Positions 11,419 through 22,694 of a stretch of 64,000 nucleotides of DNA are shown piece after piece. The position numbers and the translations under genes were made by a program. Under the pieces are notes generated by a model, which was given only the letters and a program-made list of their open reading frames with translations, had not been told where the DNA came from and searched no databases. The stretch covers positions 151,652,071 to 151,716,070 of the forward strand of contig JAVGWX010000002.1 in NCBI GenBank assembly GCA_036924085.1, in the 5' to 3' direction. Each line of letters begins with the position of its first letter. The first letter of the stretch is position 1. Source of the stretch: Ariolimax columbianus. Taxonomy: Eukaryota > Mollusca > Gastropoda > Stylommatophora > Arionidae.

Positions 11419-13068
11419 ATGACCAAACGACATCTCCTCCCGAAGAGCGCTACAAACCTCCGTATCTTTGACAGTTGTCTGGGTAAGCCTTCTTTCTACA
11501 TGCTGCCTAAAATTCATAAGCCCGACAACCCAGGTCGCCCTATTGTCTCTGCCTGTTCCTGTCCCACCGAACTGGTATCAGACTTCCTGGATAGTGTCTT
11601 CCAACCTATGGTGGAGAGTCTTCCCACATTTCTTAAGGACACCAACCACGCCTTAACCACTTTCTCTACCATTGTCCTCTCCCCTGACCATACCTATCGT
11701 CTCTTCCTACTTGATGTCTGTTCACTGTACACCTCGATCCCCCACTCTGACGGTTTATTGGCCCTCCGTTTCTTCCTTGACCGAAGGGTTAACCCATCCA
11801 TCTCCACGTCTGCCATCGTCCGTCTAGCAGAACTCGTTCTTACTCTCAATACCTTTGAATTCAATGGCCAGTTCTTCGACCAGATCAGCGGTGTGGCTAT
11901 GGGCACCAGAATGGGCCCCAGCTACGCATGCCTGTTCATGGGTCACCTGGAACACTTGATCTGGCTTCAATTCCAGGGCCCCTTTCCTTTGATGTATTAT
12001 CGATACATCGACGATGGGATTGGTATGACTGACATGTCGGAGAAGGATCTCCTCAACTTTATCGACTTTGTCAACGACTTCCATCCCTCGATCAAGTTCA
12101 CGTCTGACATTTCCCTCACGTCTGTCCACTTTCTGGACATCACTGTCTCTATCTGCCCTTCAGGCCTCTCCACCACTGTCTACTACAAACCCACTGACGC
12201 TCACAACTACCTCCTCTACACTTCCTCCCATCCCCTATCCTGCCGCGATTCGCTTCCTTTCTCCCAACTCCTCCGCCTCCGACGTCTATGTCAGGATGAC
12301 GACGACTTCCTCCTCAGGGCCCACGAGATGCTTGACTTCTTCCGCAAGCGACTCTACCCTGAGACCACTCTCTCCTCCGCTCTTCAGCGGGTTCTTCTTA
12401 TCTCCCGCCAAGACTCCCTCACTCCCACCCGCCGTCCTCCCTCTGACCGTGTGAAACTCGTCCTCACCTATCACCCTCACAGCGTCTCTGTCCGGGATAT
12501 CCTATTCCGCCATCTCCCTATCCTTCACTCTGATCCTGCCACTCGCGAAGTTTTTCCCGATCCTCCCCTTGTCGCCTACAAGCGTGACAGGAACCTGAGG
12601 GACTTGCTGGTCAGTAGTCGCCTACACACCAGCCCTCATAGCCTCCCAGGCACCAGGCCGTGCAAAAATTCACGTGGCTGTGTTACCTGCCCTCATGTCA
12701 TCCTTTCTCGCTCCATTACCTTTCCTAAGGCTGAATTCTTCATCAAAGAGGGGTTCACATGCAAATCTCGTAACCTCATCTATTCCATCATCTGCCGCCA
12801 GTGTGGTATGACTTACATTGGGGAAACTGGTATGGAACTACGGGAGCGTTTCCGCCAACACCTCAACGACATCCGCAACCGCACTGGTTCCCCAATTGCC
12901 AGCCACTTCAATGGTCCTGAGCACCGGGGTATGGCTGACGTCAGTGTCACTGGTCTAGTTTCGTGCTTCTCTGACGATCGTCATCGATTCGCCCTTGAGA
13001 ACAGACTTATCTCTAGTATGGGATGTCTCCAACCACATGGTATAAATATCTTCCATACTTTTTCTTAA
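11419..13068 (+). CDS. Penelope-like reverse transcriptase with GIY-YIG endonuclease
   Basis: The frame is 549 codons from the first Met with no stop or frameshift, and it is open for 39 more codons upstream. RT motifs in order (residues from the Met): FYMLPKIHKP and GRPIVSA (27-48), motif A LLDVCSLYTSIPH (about 97-109), motif B GVAMGTRMGPSYA (about 158-170), motif C YRYIDDG (about 194-200) with both catalytic Asp, and HFLDITV (about 232-238). A Cys cluster CKNSRGCVTC lies near residue 415. The endonuclease begins at LIYSIICRQCGMTYIGETG (about 453), with CxxC between the IY and YIG parts, Arg in LRERFRQH, and a C-terminal ALENRLI holding the expected Glu and Asn. The start is uncertain because the true N-terminus is absent. 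All visible catalytic residues are present. Confidence 0.92.
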   Translation: MTKRHLLPKSATNLRIFDSCLGKPSFYMLPKIHKPDNPGRPIVSACSCPTELVSDFLDSVFQPMVESLPTFLKDTNHALTTFSTIVLSPDHTYRLFLLDVCSLYTSIPHSDGLLALRFFLDRRVNPSISTSAIVRLAELVLTLNTFEFNGQFFDQISGVAMGTRMGPSYACLFMGHLEHLIWLQFQGPFPLMYYRYIDDGIGMTDMSEKDLLNFIDFVNDFHPSIKFTSDISLTSVHFLDITVSICPSGLSTTVYYKPTDAHNYLLYTSSHPLSCRDSLPFSQLLRLRRLCQDDDDFLLRAHEMLDFFRKRLYPETTLSSALQRVLLISRQDSLTPTRRPPSDRVKLVLTYHPHSVSVRDILFRHLPILHSDPATREVFPDPPLVAYKRDRNLRDLLVSSRLHTSPHSLPGTRPCKNSRGCVTCPHVILSRSITFPKAEFFIKEGFTCKSRNLIYSIICRQCGMTYIGETGMELRERFRQHLNDIRNRTGSPIASHFNGPEHRGMADVSVTGLVSCFSDDRHRFALENRLISSMGCLQPHGINIFHTFS

Positions 13069-13398
13069 ACCCTCACACTGGCCCCCATCTATTTTTCTTC
13101 CTTCCCCCCCCCCCCGCCTCCCCCATTCTTCCATCAGTTCTCTTCCCCCCTCTCTTATATCAATATCACGCCCTCCCGGCTTATATTGCCTTCTCATTGT
13201 TCTCCTATCTGGACCACTATTTGGCCACGCTTGGCTTATCAGGCATATTCCGCCACTTTTTGTTTGACCGCTCCTATTTCAGTTTCTATCGAGTACTTGG
13301 CACGACAGGTCGCTTAGACTGAAAGCGTCTCCCACCTGAAACAGATGAGTTGACCATTTTTTCTTATTTGTTGATTTGTTAGTTCAGTGTTGTTGTCC

Positions 13399-13430
13399 CT
13401 GATGAAGGCCTATTGGTCGTAACGTAGGTT
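13399..13430 (+). ncRNA. Degenerate hammerhead-ribozyme-like motif in the PLE 3' region
   Basis: CUGAUGA (13399-13405) is followed by a 4-bp stem GGCC/GGUC (13407-13410 and 13415-13418) with a UAUU loop, then GUAA (13419-13422) where GAAA is required. A minimal A-C/G-U stem with a GUAG loop follows, and a U at the expected cleavage position (13430). PLEs are known to carry type I hammerheads with very short stem III. The A-to-U change in GAAA should abolish cleavage, and I could not find a convincing stem I. Confidence 0.5.
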
Positions 13431-13480
13431 TTGTTTGTGTTCTCGTCTCGGTGCGGTATCTGACCATACCCATTTTTAAA

Positions 13481-14059
13481 TTTTGATTAAGCTCAACCTT
13501 AATCAACTTTTACTAGTTTTTTTTTTTTCATGTTTTTTTCCCATTCTAATTGGGAACCACCGCCAACTAACTGTTATAGCATGTTTATCCACGAATCACT
13601 GTCATCAACCCCCTTCTACGCCAATTCGAACCGCCAGAGTGGTCAGTTCTAAGCCCCCCACCTCTGCTCCGAATACCTCACCCCCCCCCCCCCCCAAACA
13701 CTTTTATACCAGACAAAGTCGTTGACCTAAACTCCTCGTTTTATTTGCGAACCTAGTGTTTCAGCCACATTGTGTTCTTAAAGTCGCCAGCCGAACCTTA
13801 CTTGCCCTAAACGCCCATGATCCAGCGGGAACTGTCACAACTGACTGTACGTACATTAACAGTATGCTACTATGAGTTTTACCAGAACTTCTCTTAAGTT
13901 TGCAATTTCCCTGGCTGCTCATTATTTTGAATTGTTTTGTGGTTTGGAAGTATTTTTAATTTTCTTATATGCTACATTACGTGTATACCCATTATATTCA
14001 TCATCGGTGTCACTTGGCACGACGGAGTGACGGATTTCAGGGTTCTGACACGCGCTGGC
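13481..14059. other. No recognisable gene; poly-C tract
   Basis: A run of 15 C lies at 13681-13695; another run of 12 lies upstream at 13104-13115 in the PLE 3' region. The frames here are low-complexity translations. Confidence 0.55.
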
Positions 14060-14420
14060 CTCTAGAACACGTTAACATCGTTCAGGCAGCGCAGATTGCG
14101 ATAGCTCGGCATGTTCGACGCATACACGATGGGCTTATTCTCAAAATGTTCTCCACGTCACTGGTGTCGGGCGGCAAAAGGGGCAGTCGGGAGACCGCAG
14201 TAGGGTTTTACGGATTTGTGCAAGAGAGACATGAAATCACTATTTATAGATTCCAAATTCTTGGAAGATGAAGATGTTGACTGTACGAAGTGGACAGGTT
14301 TTCTGCAATTGCACCTCAAATTGGGCGACTAGAGATTATTACCGCAAGCAGAGAAGAACATGACAAGTGGAGGAACAAAAAGCAATGACACCTCCAAAGG
14401 CATAGCCGGTAATGATTGAA
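14060..14420 (+). pseudogene. Retrotransposon RT C-terminal relic (RTE-like 3' end)
   Basis: Frame 1 gives ARHVRRIHDGLILKMFSTSL. A second frame then gives GAVGRPQ-GFTDLCKRDMKS, LFIDSKFLEDEDVDCTKWTG and FLQLHLKLGD. This matches the order GHVxRMxDGRIPK, GRPxxRFxDVCKRDMK, xIDxxxWEDxAxDRxKWR at the C-terminus of RTE-like RTs, as in the relic at 4365. No catalytic RT motif is present, and at least one frameshift and several stops occur. Confidence 0.75.
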
Positions 14421-14974
14421 AGATGCTTCTCATTCAGAACTGACCGGACGACCGTCATTCTGTCTAGTGCCTCTATAGATGTTATATGCAAGGCCCCAGT
14501 TAGTTGCCGATGGTTATATGGTGTTGGTCTTGATGACATAGATTGTGCTGTATTTGGATTATAACGATGACGTAACTGCGCTAGACATCAACCTCACTCT
14601 TTCGTCCCATGCTTTATTGGACCGGTTACGACCTGCCGAGAGGACTGGAAGTAACGCAGGATGCAGGCACTCTGGTCATAGTCTTGAATCTTGAAGCTTG
14701 CGAGAATCGATCTTCCTCCGTCTCCGTCCATCGGTGACTACAGTCACGTCCGAGGCGCCAGTGATTGTGGGTGTCGCTGGGTTTAGAACTTTACTTATCT
14801 TACTAAAATTGGTTCGCGTAGCAGAGATTTATACTGTGATGGCATACCCAAGAACCGGAGTGATGTTTTGGTGTATGCTTTCTTTCATAATTTTGTTACC
14901 TGCACAAACATAGGTTGTTGTTTTTTTTGTTATACCCATTCTAAACCATATAGGGAATAGAGAAAAAGGGAACT
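14421..14974. other. No recognisable gene
   Basis: Short frames only (up to 71 codons at 14698-14913, hydrophobic, unrecognised). Confidence 0.5.
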
Positions 14975-15840
14975 CAGACAGATTCAGAAAGGAAATTTAT
15001 CCCATAAGAATATCTTCGGAGAGTATACCCACCAGAAACATGGACACGCGTATCTTACAAAGCCACATTCAATTGAGGTTGAGGGGTCTATTACAGACTA
15101 AGGAATGGAGAAGAAACAAAACTCGAGTTTTAACTACAGGAACATATTCCAGTAATTTCTGTGCAGAAGCAGAGGCACTGAAGGCCGCAGCCGAACTTGT
15201 AATCCACGATAAAGATATCCACCAAAAAAAAAAGGTTTCCTGACTGATGCAGCGTCAATAATAGCAGCGCTAAGACAACACAAAGATGAAGATCGCGAGC
15301 AATGTATGTTCTCCCTGACACAGCTCTCAGCAGAACACCCACGGTTTGTCATACAGTGGATACCAAACCACTGCCATATTGAAGGCAATGAAGCTGCAGA
15401 CAAACAAGCAAAGAGTGGAGGAGCATCCCCACAAACAGTCCTGAGTATCACATGTAATGAGGCCAAGACCATAATTTAAGCCAACTTCTGGGTAAAATGG
15501 GCTGATCAACACCCTGACTTCTGAAAAGAAGACAGCTACTATAACTTAACTAGAGATGAGAAAGTCACCATCTTCAGACTGAGAACTGGGCATAACAGAT
15601 TCAAAAGTCTTTACAAGAAAATGAGGATTGAGACAGATGACAGGTGCCCAAGTGGGAAGAATATCATAACATTGGAATACATCCTACAAATCTGCTTGCT
15701 TACGCAGGAAAAGAGAGAACAATGTTCGCCTCGTGAGACATATCTGAGACAGAAGCTGTATGGATATGAAACAGCCTTACAAACAACGGTGTCCTTCGTA
15801 AGAGAAACCGGAACCTTGATGTAAGGACGAACGAAGAAGC
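14975..15840 (+). pseudogene. RNase H and C-terminal fragment of a second RNase H-bearing non-LTR family
   Basis: Across several frames the sequence gives FCAEAEALKAAAEL (the Glu segment of RNase H), FLTDAASIIAALRQHK (an Asp segment) and FVIQWIPNHCHIEGNEAADK (the last catalytic segment). A tail follows with YNLTRDEKVTIFRLRTGHNR. The family G equivalent reads YQLNRREQVVVFRLRTGHNR, so the two families are related but distinct. The C-terminal knuckle is degenerate (RCPSGKNIITLEYILQIC), having lost the first Cys of CxC-H-C. The 5' part, including RT, is absent. Confidence 0.85.
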
Positions 15841-17109
15841 AGAATATCCATTCTGCATCGGCCTAATTGTTCGTCCGTTTCTATCAGCTTAGTCCATGTC
15901 ATTATATGTTCCAGGGTAATTCTTATGTATTGTTGAATTGTGTTCTGGTTCGGAGTATATGGTCACGTATTTATAGTGTAGGTGTTTATTCCTTGCTAGA
16001 AAAACTGACTTTACCAATAAAAAATCATAATTTAAAATTATTAATATAATATACCCCACGAATATAATTTCGATAAAATACAATAGCATCACTTCCATTC
16101 AAGTCAATCGAAACTCAAATTTGCAATTGCACACTCGTTCTCTAATACTTTGTTATTTAGAAATGCAAATCATATTTGCAAACTAATTTACCAATATGAC
16201 TACTCTGTTTCAAAATTATCATAACATCCTTTAAATGGTTAGTGTAAATAAAGGCAATACCTTCTTCATTATCGACACTAACAATCAGCAAAGAAGTTAT
16301 TTAAAGGAACAATAATGCTAAAACATGCGCAGTGTACAAATTATATACAAAATGTATGAAATACTCTTATAATCAATACATTAGAATACGTTTAAAACAT
16401 ATTTTAACACGAATGACGATTATGGCTGGAATAAGACGACTTACAACCATTGCATCCGAAATTGTTTTATTTAACGGCTAAGCTTGCTCATAAATCCTAT
16501 AACAGCGAGAATAATTGTATGCGAAATATTATTTCTTAGAGACGGCAACGAATAACAAATACCGGCAAAGTTTAAGTTATTTCGCATAGAAACGGGTATT
16601 ATAGTAATGCCAGTTATAAATACGCATATATGTATATATGCATATTATTTTTAAATTCTTCCCTTCAACTGCACATTTTATTTGTTCTCAGCTTTCAATT
16701 GTTGTTTCTTCTTCTCATCGGTCCCGTTTACGCCTTTTCGTTTTCACGTCCGCTTTTGTTCTTATAAATCAGTAGACGAATCAGGCTTCTATTCGTATTC
16801 GTGTTGTCTTCTCTCATATCTTCATTGCTCTTGTTTTCATCATATAATTTTTAAATTTATGTTTATTTCGTTCTTTTCCGCAATGAGGCTACTTTTATTG
16901 TTCTTTTTTTCCAGATAATGTTTCCATGTTTAGTTTGTTTTCTTTGCATCTCTTCGACAAAATGTGTATCGTCTACTCCACAATGTGTTTTTTTCTTCTT
17001 TCTATGTTTTCTTTATCCTTATGTGTTTCTGTTTCCCATTTCAGTGGTAAACCATTTTTTTCTTGCCTTAATTTGTTTTATTTACAACTGACCACGCGAT
17101 AATGGGAGG
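15841..17109. other. AT-rich intergenic sequence
   Basis: Strongly AT-rich, then T/C-rich from 16680 to 17060. No motif-bearing frame was found. The 78-codon Phe/Ser-rich frame at 16682 is a composition effect. Confidence 0.55.
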
Positions 17110-17545
17110 ATCAGTATCAACGAAACAACTGCCGCTTGAAAACAAATAATAGCCGAGCCAAAGGGTTTGACATGAACATAAACTCATCGAAGACAAAGAC
17201 GTTGGTAATACCCACGCAATATAGGCAAATACATATGATTGTCAACGGAGAAATAATCGAAAAAATACATAAGTTTACATATTTTAGACAAACCATACCA
17301 GAAGATGCCTGCGATGAGATAGAATTAAGAACAGGATTGCAATTGCATAATAATGGGCTTAAGAGAAATACTGAAATTGTTAGCCTCAAAGAATATCAGG
17401 ATAGAACTGAAGACAATAATAATCGCCACTTATATATGGCGAATTCCACTGTTTAGGGCTGAAACATGGACTCTAGCAAAGGATGATACAAAAAGCTTAA
17501 AGCATTTGAAATATGCTACCGTAAAATTGATATAGTGAGTCGGAC
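17110..17545 (+). pseudogene. Retrotransposon RT thumb and C-terminal fragment
   Basis: The first frame gives AKGFDMNINSSKTKTLVIPT, then IVNGEIIEKIHKFTYFRQT and EIELRTGLQLHNN. After a frameshift the sequence continues NIRIELKTIIIATYIWRIPL and FRAETWTLAKDDTKSLKHL. This is the region that follows motif C in RTE-like reverse transcriptases (N..KTK, a VNG..I..V..F.YLG segment, a K..I....I...LLYG.ETW segment). The catalytic core and the C-terminal end are missing. Confidence 0.8.
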
Positions 17546-18000
17546 AGGAAGAAGATCAAATGACAATGTATTCACTTAAGTGGGCGCACAGAGACATTTA
17601 AAGCCATTCTTCTGTCTTCTGTTCCCATATTTATATTGATACTTTAAAACACATCATACACATAAATGAGCAACTATATAACTATGTACTCACACATATA
17701 CACATATTGTCATCATGTGTCATGCCGGCTGGCGTAAGCGACCATGAAAGTATAATACTCCAATTCCGACCGATGTTATTCGATCCTAGCACTCTTAATC
17801 GTCTTTCGCGCGACGATGCTAAACACTTTCGTCAATTTAAAGTAGGTTTTGTATATGGACATGTGTAATACTCATTGTTTGATCAATAATCACCATGAAA
17901 TAACAAACAACAAACTCAGCAATTTCATTTTCGGTCGTTGGGCAAACGGAAATTGGCTGAAAAGAACGAAACATAGGTACGATAAACACGCGTACTACCG
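17546..18000. other. No recognisable gene
   Basis: No frame of note and no tandem structure. Confidence 0.5.
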
Positions 18001-18009
18001 AAACTGCTA

Positions 18010-18250
18010 GCATCTACGTTCTTTACCATGTGCCGATTTCACCAAGTCTTGTAAGCAGCCTAAACGACGAGGGCCCATCGTGCTGATTGTCCACAAGGAG
18101 GCGATAAGTCTCAGGTGTTGCCTGTGGGCCCTTAATGACGACTCAGTATAGTAAAGAAATCAGAGTAACAGACAAGGGGGATTTCAACCACAGACCTCCA
18201 AGTGACTAAAGCGGTTTCATTCACACATCAGTAACAACATCACAACCCTG
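18010..18250 (-). mobile_element. tRNA-derived SINE (minus strand)
   Basis: On the minus strand, 'aaaccgctttagtcacttgg' is followed by 'aggtctgtggttgaaatccc', which contains a pol III B-box-like GTGGTTGAAATCC (about 18182-18195). This is the usual layout of the 3' half of a tRNA head in metazoan SINEs. The A box is poor. The body continues toward 18010 through 'gggccctcgtcgtttaggct'. Confidence 0.5.
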
Positions 18251-18439
18251 TGTGGAGCACTGGTCTTCATCAAAATAGACCTGTCCACCTGTCCACTTGT
18301 ACTTGACCATCCATTCAAGCTTAGTTCAAATCATCTCTGATTCTTGTATCTTTGCCACGATCTCTTTACTTCAATTGTGAATTGGTTTTACTCTACCACT
18401 CTTGCCTTGTAGTTTCCAGAACAACGCCAGCGCCAGCTA

Positions 18440-18712
18440 ATCACCCCACCATACACGTATTCATGTCTGGTCAGTCTCCCATTCCCCACTTATATATGTC
18501 TGGTCCATCATCATCCTTCACTGATATTTGCCTGGTCAGTCCGCATACTTCACTGATATATATATGGTCAGTCCCCATCCTCCACTGATACATCTCTTGT
18601 CAGTCCTCATCCTCCACTGATTCATGTCTGGTCAGTCTCCATCCTTCACTGATATGTATATGGTCAGTACCCATGCTCCACTATAATATGTCTGGTCAGT
18701 ACCACTTACGTG
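18440..18712. repeat. Degenerate tandem repeat of about 32 bp, about 8 units
   Basis: 'ctggtcagtc.ccatcctcca' with 'ctgatatatgt' recurs. The '(g)gtca' anchor falls at 18469, 18502, 18533, 18565, 18598 and 18630, with two further copies to about 18700. Spacing is 31-33 bp. The 78-codon frame across it is repeat translation. Confidence 0.8.
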
Positions 18713-20009
18713 ATCTTTTCATATCATATCGATCTCTATATTCACTGAAAACATACTTTTATTAAAGTACATATCGTTTCGAGTTTTACTTGTAGATAAC
18801 CCAGGTACGAATTACCAATGAAAGAGTTTTCCTATAAGTGAGAGGTGATTTAAGGGAATCAGCCTGCTGTTCTATATGATCACTTGTCATCATTCATCAC
18901 TTGCGATTGGGGAACATAGACTGGTTCTGTTCTTGGATATTTAAACAACTCAAATGTTTCCTAACTGTTCTATCATCAAGTACATGCAATAAGCATGGCT
19001 CAATTTTGTGTGCAGAAATAAGACAAACAATCAACAATTGTAGTTTGTAAGTAAGACACGACAAACGTAAACCAGAGTTGAAGTTGGCATTACATGAACA
19101 GAACCACTGTCACTTTCCAAGCATGTCACATAAAGAGACTAAAGAGGGATATGCTTGAGGTTAGCCTTATTCTATCTTTTTAAAAAGCCGTTGTTACTGC
19201 TCGTAGATACAATCGCTACTAAAGCTCTAATGCATGCTCACTGAAATGAGAACCAGCTGCAGTTAAGACCATGCATCACATTTGATCACACAGGGGAATT
19301 GTTACAAATTCCTAGAAACACATTCACTTCGAATGGAAACTTAATGCAATGGTAAACTATGCTTCACATTGGAGTGAAATGGGGAACGATTATAATGTTT
19401 GGAATCGGGCTTTCATTAAAATGGGCCACCTACATTGGAAGCATATCCTTCACAATTGGAGCGATACGGTGAATGAGTAATTATGTCGATGTGAAACTCG
19501 ATAACATAGAGAAATTGACAAGAGTTAATAACTCATTACTGGTAACTTATAACACAACTCTCCAGCATATGGACATTTTCACTTCCTTGATCGACGTTAT
19601 GAACAGGACAGAGTAAAGTAGAGTACGTAGTTTCCTACCTCGGTGTCTTTCTTCCTCTACCATTAACCCAACACCCATTTACATCTGGTTTTTATGAGGC
19701 TTGCAGATTTCTGAGGTGGAACATAAACCGAGAGCTATGATATGATCGTGAAGAAGAAACAGACGATGGCCTTACTTTACGCGGACACAGTATACTCAGG
19801 CAGCTGAAGGAAAATGCCAGTATTCCATGTCTGCAATCAGCAAACATTGTTGCTGTCTTGTCTGAACCGTCTTCTTATAAACACATATTTATAAAGCAAA
19901 CAACAATTGTCGTTATCATTAGATGACCAAAGAGAACACAAAGAGTAATATATAGAAGAAACATTATATCCTATCCCAAAAAGAGATATACTAATAATAG
20001 TTGTGTTCG
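18713..20009. other. No recognisable gene over 1.3 kb
   Basis: No motif-bearing frame, no tandem array and no RNA-like element were seen on either strand. Confidence 0.5.
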
Positions 20010-21275
20010 ATTAGGCGTCTGATGCCTGCTGAGTCGGTCGGCCGCATTCATTGACCATATCTGTGGCGTGGTTCCAGGCACTCGTCCAGGGCTTAGGAGG
20101 AGGTTGCTATTTCCTGGGGCCATATTCTTTTAGGACGGCCCCTTCTGCGCCTACAGCGGTCGGGGGAAGACATTTGGCGCTGAAGAACGACTTGTGTAGT
20201 ATCTACTGGGCAGGGCGTTTCTCGTCAAGTCGTACGACATGACCGAACAAAGAAACTTGGCGCCGGTCAAGTGTTTCTGAAATTGGATGAACGCCTGTTT
20301 TGACAGAGACCTCCACGTTGTGGATGTAGTCATGCAATCGGATGCCCAGGAGACTCCGCTGTTTGCGCATGCGAAAGGCGTCCAGTCTCGACGTGTCATG
20401 TTTCAGCAATGCCCATGTCTCAGAACCGTAACGCAGGACTGGAACAACGCAGAATGTTAGAAACGTGTGTTTGTCCAAAGGAAGATCGTGCCATTACTCC
20501 ACACACGTCGAAGGTCGTGCATAGCGGACGCAGCTAATTTGATCGGCCTTGACATAACGAGACCACTGCGCCCATCGGATGATATCATGCTACCGATATA
20601 AATGAATTCGTTAGTGCCTTCAGCAGCGTGACCTTGAATTTTAATAACGTGGTGTGCTGTGCCGAAAATGAGTTTATAAAATTTGGTTTTGGCCAAGGAC
20701 ATAGACATGCCTAGGGAGGGCGTTTCACTGTCTAACAATTCCAGTGCGCGCTGCAGCGCCGATCTGTCTGTGTCGAACAGGACAATGTCGTCGGCGTAAA
20801 CGGGATCAGTGAAGATTGACTGATCAATAGATATACCCTCCTGATGCGCGGTGAGGTGGTCAAAAGGCCAGTGGACTGCCCGCAGAATAGGTCGAGTGCA
20901 AAAACACATCCCTGTCTGACACCCAAAGTCGTAGAGAATCTGTCAAAGGGAGTGCCACCCAATCGAATTCTGGTACTGGTGTCCTTGTGTAGCTCCTTGA
21001 TCAAGTTTAAAAGCGGTCCGCGGAGCTTATTTCCTAGAGGGCTTTCCATAAAGCCGGTCGATCCATCGAGTGGAAGCGTATGCAGCGTACATGTGGCGAT
21101 TGAAGGTCCAGTGCAGTTCGGCGAGGAGACGCAGAGCTGGGATAGCGTCGGTTGTAGAACGCCCCTGGGTGAAACCATAATGTTCTGGGCGACACGTTGT
21201 GCTCAAGAGAGGCTTGAGTCTAGCCATTAACACGTGGGCAAACACCTGCCCCAGTACCGAGAGTAGTGACACGAT
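20010..21275 (-). pseudogene. Non-LTR reverse transcriptase, most of the domain, broken
   Basis: On the minus strand, several frames together cover RT from LLSVLGQVFAHVLMARLKPL and GFTQGRSTTDAIPALRLLAE (21260-21130) to GVRQGCVFALDLFCGQ, an intact motif C VYADDIVLFDTD (about 20800) and SLGMSMSLAKTKFYKL. The C-terminus follows with VVPVLRYGSETWALLKHD, FRMRKQRSLLGIRLHDYI and LFGHVVRL. The motif A region is lost between YAAYASTR and LDGSTGFM. This family, with GVRQGC and FDTDR, is distinct from the other RTs in the window. No endonuclease was seen on the 5' side. Confidence 0.88.
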
Positions 21276-22635
21276 TAAATCAAGTGACAATATTAAGATT
21301 ACGAATAGACCATTGCAGACTGAAACACCATCTGAGCCTGCATACACATTTCAAAACGTATCACTGGAGTTATGATTCGCATTAATGAGGACCATTAAGA
21401 TTATGTATGGGACTGTGGATTAAAGGGCGTTTGCTCCTGCAGTAGCCACGAACTTTAATTGCTAGGTTTTTTTACCTAAAATAGAAAAAACAACATTGTT
21501 CATTACCGACGATTTGCACGCATGTTCTTGTGGTTTAAAGGCCGTCATGTACACTACTCGTTCAGCCGCTCATCTGTTACAAAATTATCAATCGATTACA
21601 AGTCTCCATGCGATGAAAACAAACAAAAAGGTATAACATGTTCACCAAGTCTGTAGGATGTACTCGAAGAGCAACCTGGCACTGGGTAACCCTGTTTTAG
21701 AATCAGATGTTTGTAGACCAGAGAAGTCTGAGAAAGACGTCATTTCTATGAGCGAATAAGATATGATTAACTTAGAGTTAACAGCGTCGACAAAAATAAA
21801 GAAGAAGTCAATAATGCGACGAGGAGAAATGACCCAAATATTGCTGCCAAATGATATACTAATCCCGTGTCGACGAAAACAAAATATGTTATTATGGCTA
21901 TGTTAACGACATGCATCAAATATTAATCTATGAATATCATCCAGCATCCTCACTTACACACATCTCGATGGGCAACGAATGTCCAAGTAAACACCAAGGG
22001 ACGGACGCAGATGGAGTGGTATGCAGCCGGGCGTAGCTAGTGAAACCATCTTCCAGTACTGGCCCTCTTATCAGAAAAGAGCTGGCCAAGGTCAACCCCA
22101 GATCCATCAACCCAGTCATCTTCAGCGCCAGCCTGACTTCTCGGGGATTACTTCGTGGGGGCATGAACATCCCAATCGTGTGCTGGTCGCTTTGGGACGA
22201 CACTACACGGCTGGAATGGGAAACTGGTTGTCTAAAGAATCTGCAGAGTTTTATGTGTCCGCTATGGTTGAGAGGTCAGGGACTCGCATATTAAAACGAT
22301 GAACAGAAAAGATTGATTACCGAATAGTTCTAAAGTGACCCTTGGTCTCACAGGAGGTTGGACCAGAGTGTCTACATCCTGAGTGTCCTCCAATCGTCTT
22401 GTTTAATGTCTTGCCACTGGTTTAAGGTAGTTCGGGACAAGAAAATGAACTTAATGACAAACGCAGTGTCTTCCTCACTATATTTCAAATACAGCGCAAG
22501 TTGCATCATCAAGACAAAAACCGTATGTTGATGTGGCCATAATCGATTGCGATGGGCAAATAATAGACATCAAATATTACTAATATGTGTTGGACATAAT
22601 TTATTATACACACACCACCTCACACACACGATCAC
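21276..22635. other. No recognisable gene; one compact less AT-rich island
   Basis: A segment at 21937-22302 is richer in GC than its surroundings and is open on both strands (93 codons plus, 88 codons minus). I recognise neither product. It may be a repeat of unknown class. Confidence 0.45.
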
Positions 22636-22637
22636 AG

Positions 22638-22692
<55 letters not shown>
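22636..22692. repeat. (TA)n microsatellite
   Basis: About 57 bp of nearly pure TA. Confidence 0.95.

Positions 22693-22694
<2 letters not shown>

Larger units (their letters stand above)
11305..13480 (+). mobile_element. Penelope-like retroelement (PLE) with GIY-YIG endonuclease, 5'-truncated
   Basis: The element contains a PLE reverse transcriptase joined to a GIY-YIG endonuclease, followed by about 400 bp of 3' sequence with a hammerhead-like motif. Coding potential extends upstream of the first Met: from 11305 the same frame reads SSDPSFYKPRADDATVRFN, which resembles the conserved N-terminal part of PLE RTs, and it is cut off by stops at 11299-11304. The N-terminus is therefore missing. 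The coding part is pyrimidine-rich and much richer in GC than its surroundings. The 3' limit is not defined by a duplication; similarity to PLE-like sequence fades after the hammerhead-like motif. Confidence 0.88.

Noticed and set aside
11694..12480. Antisense and alternate-frame open frames in the Penelope-like element
   Set aside because: Shadows of the 549-codon frame, which carries all the recognised motifs.
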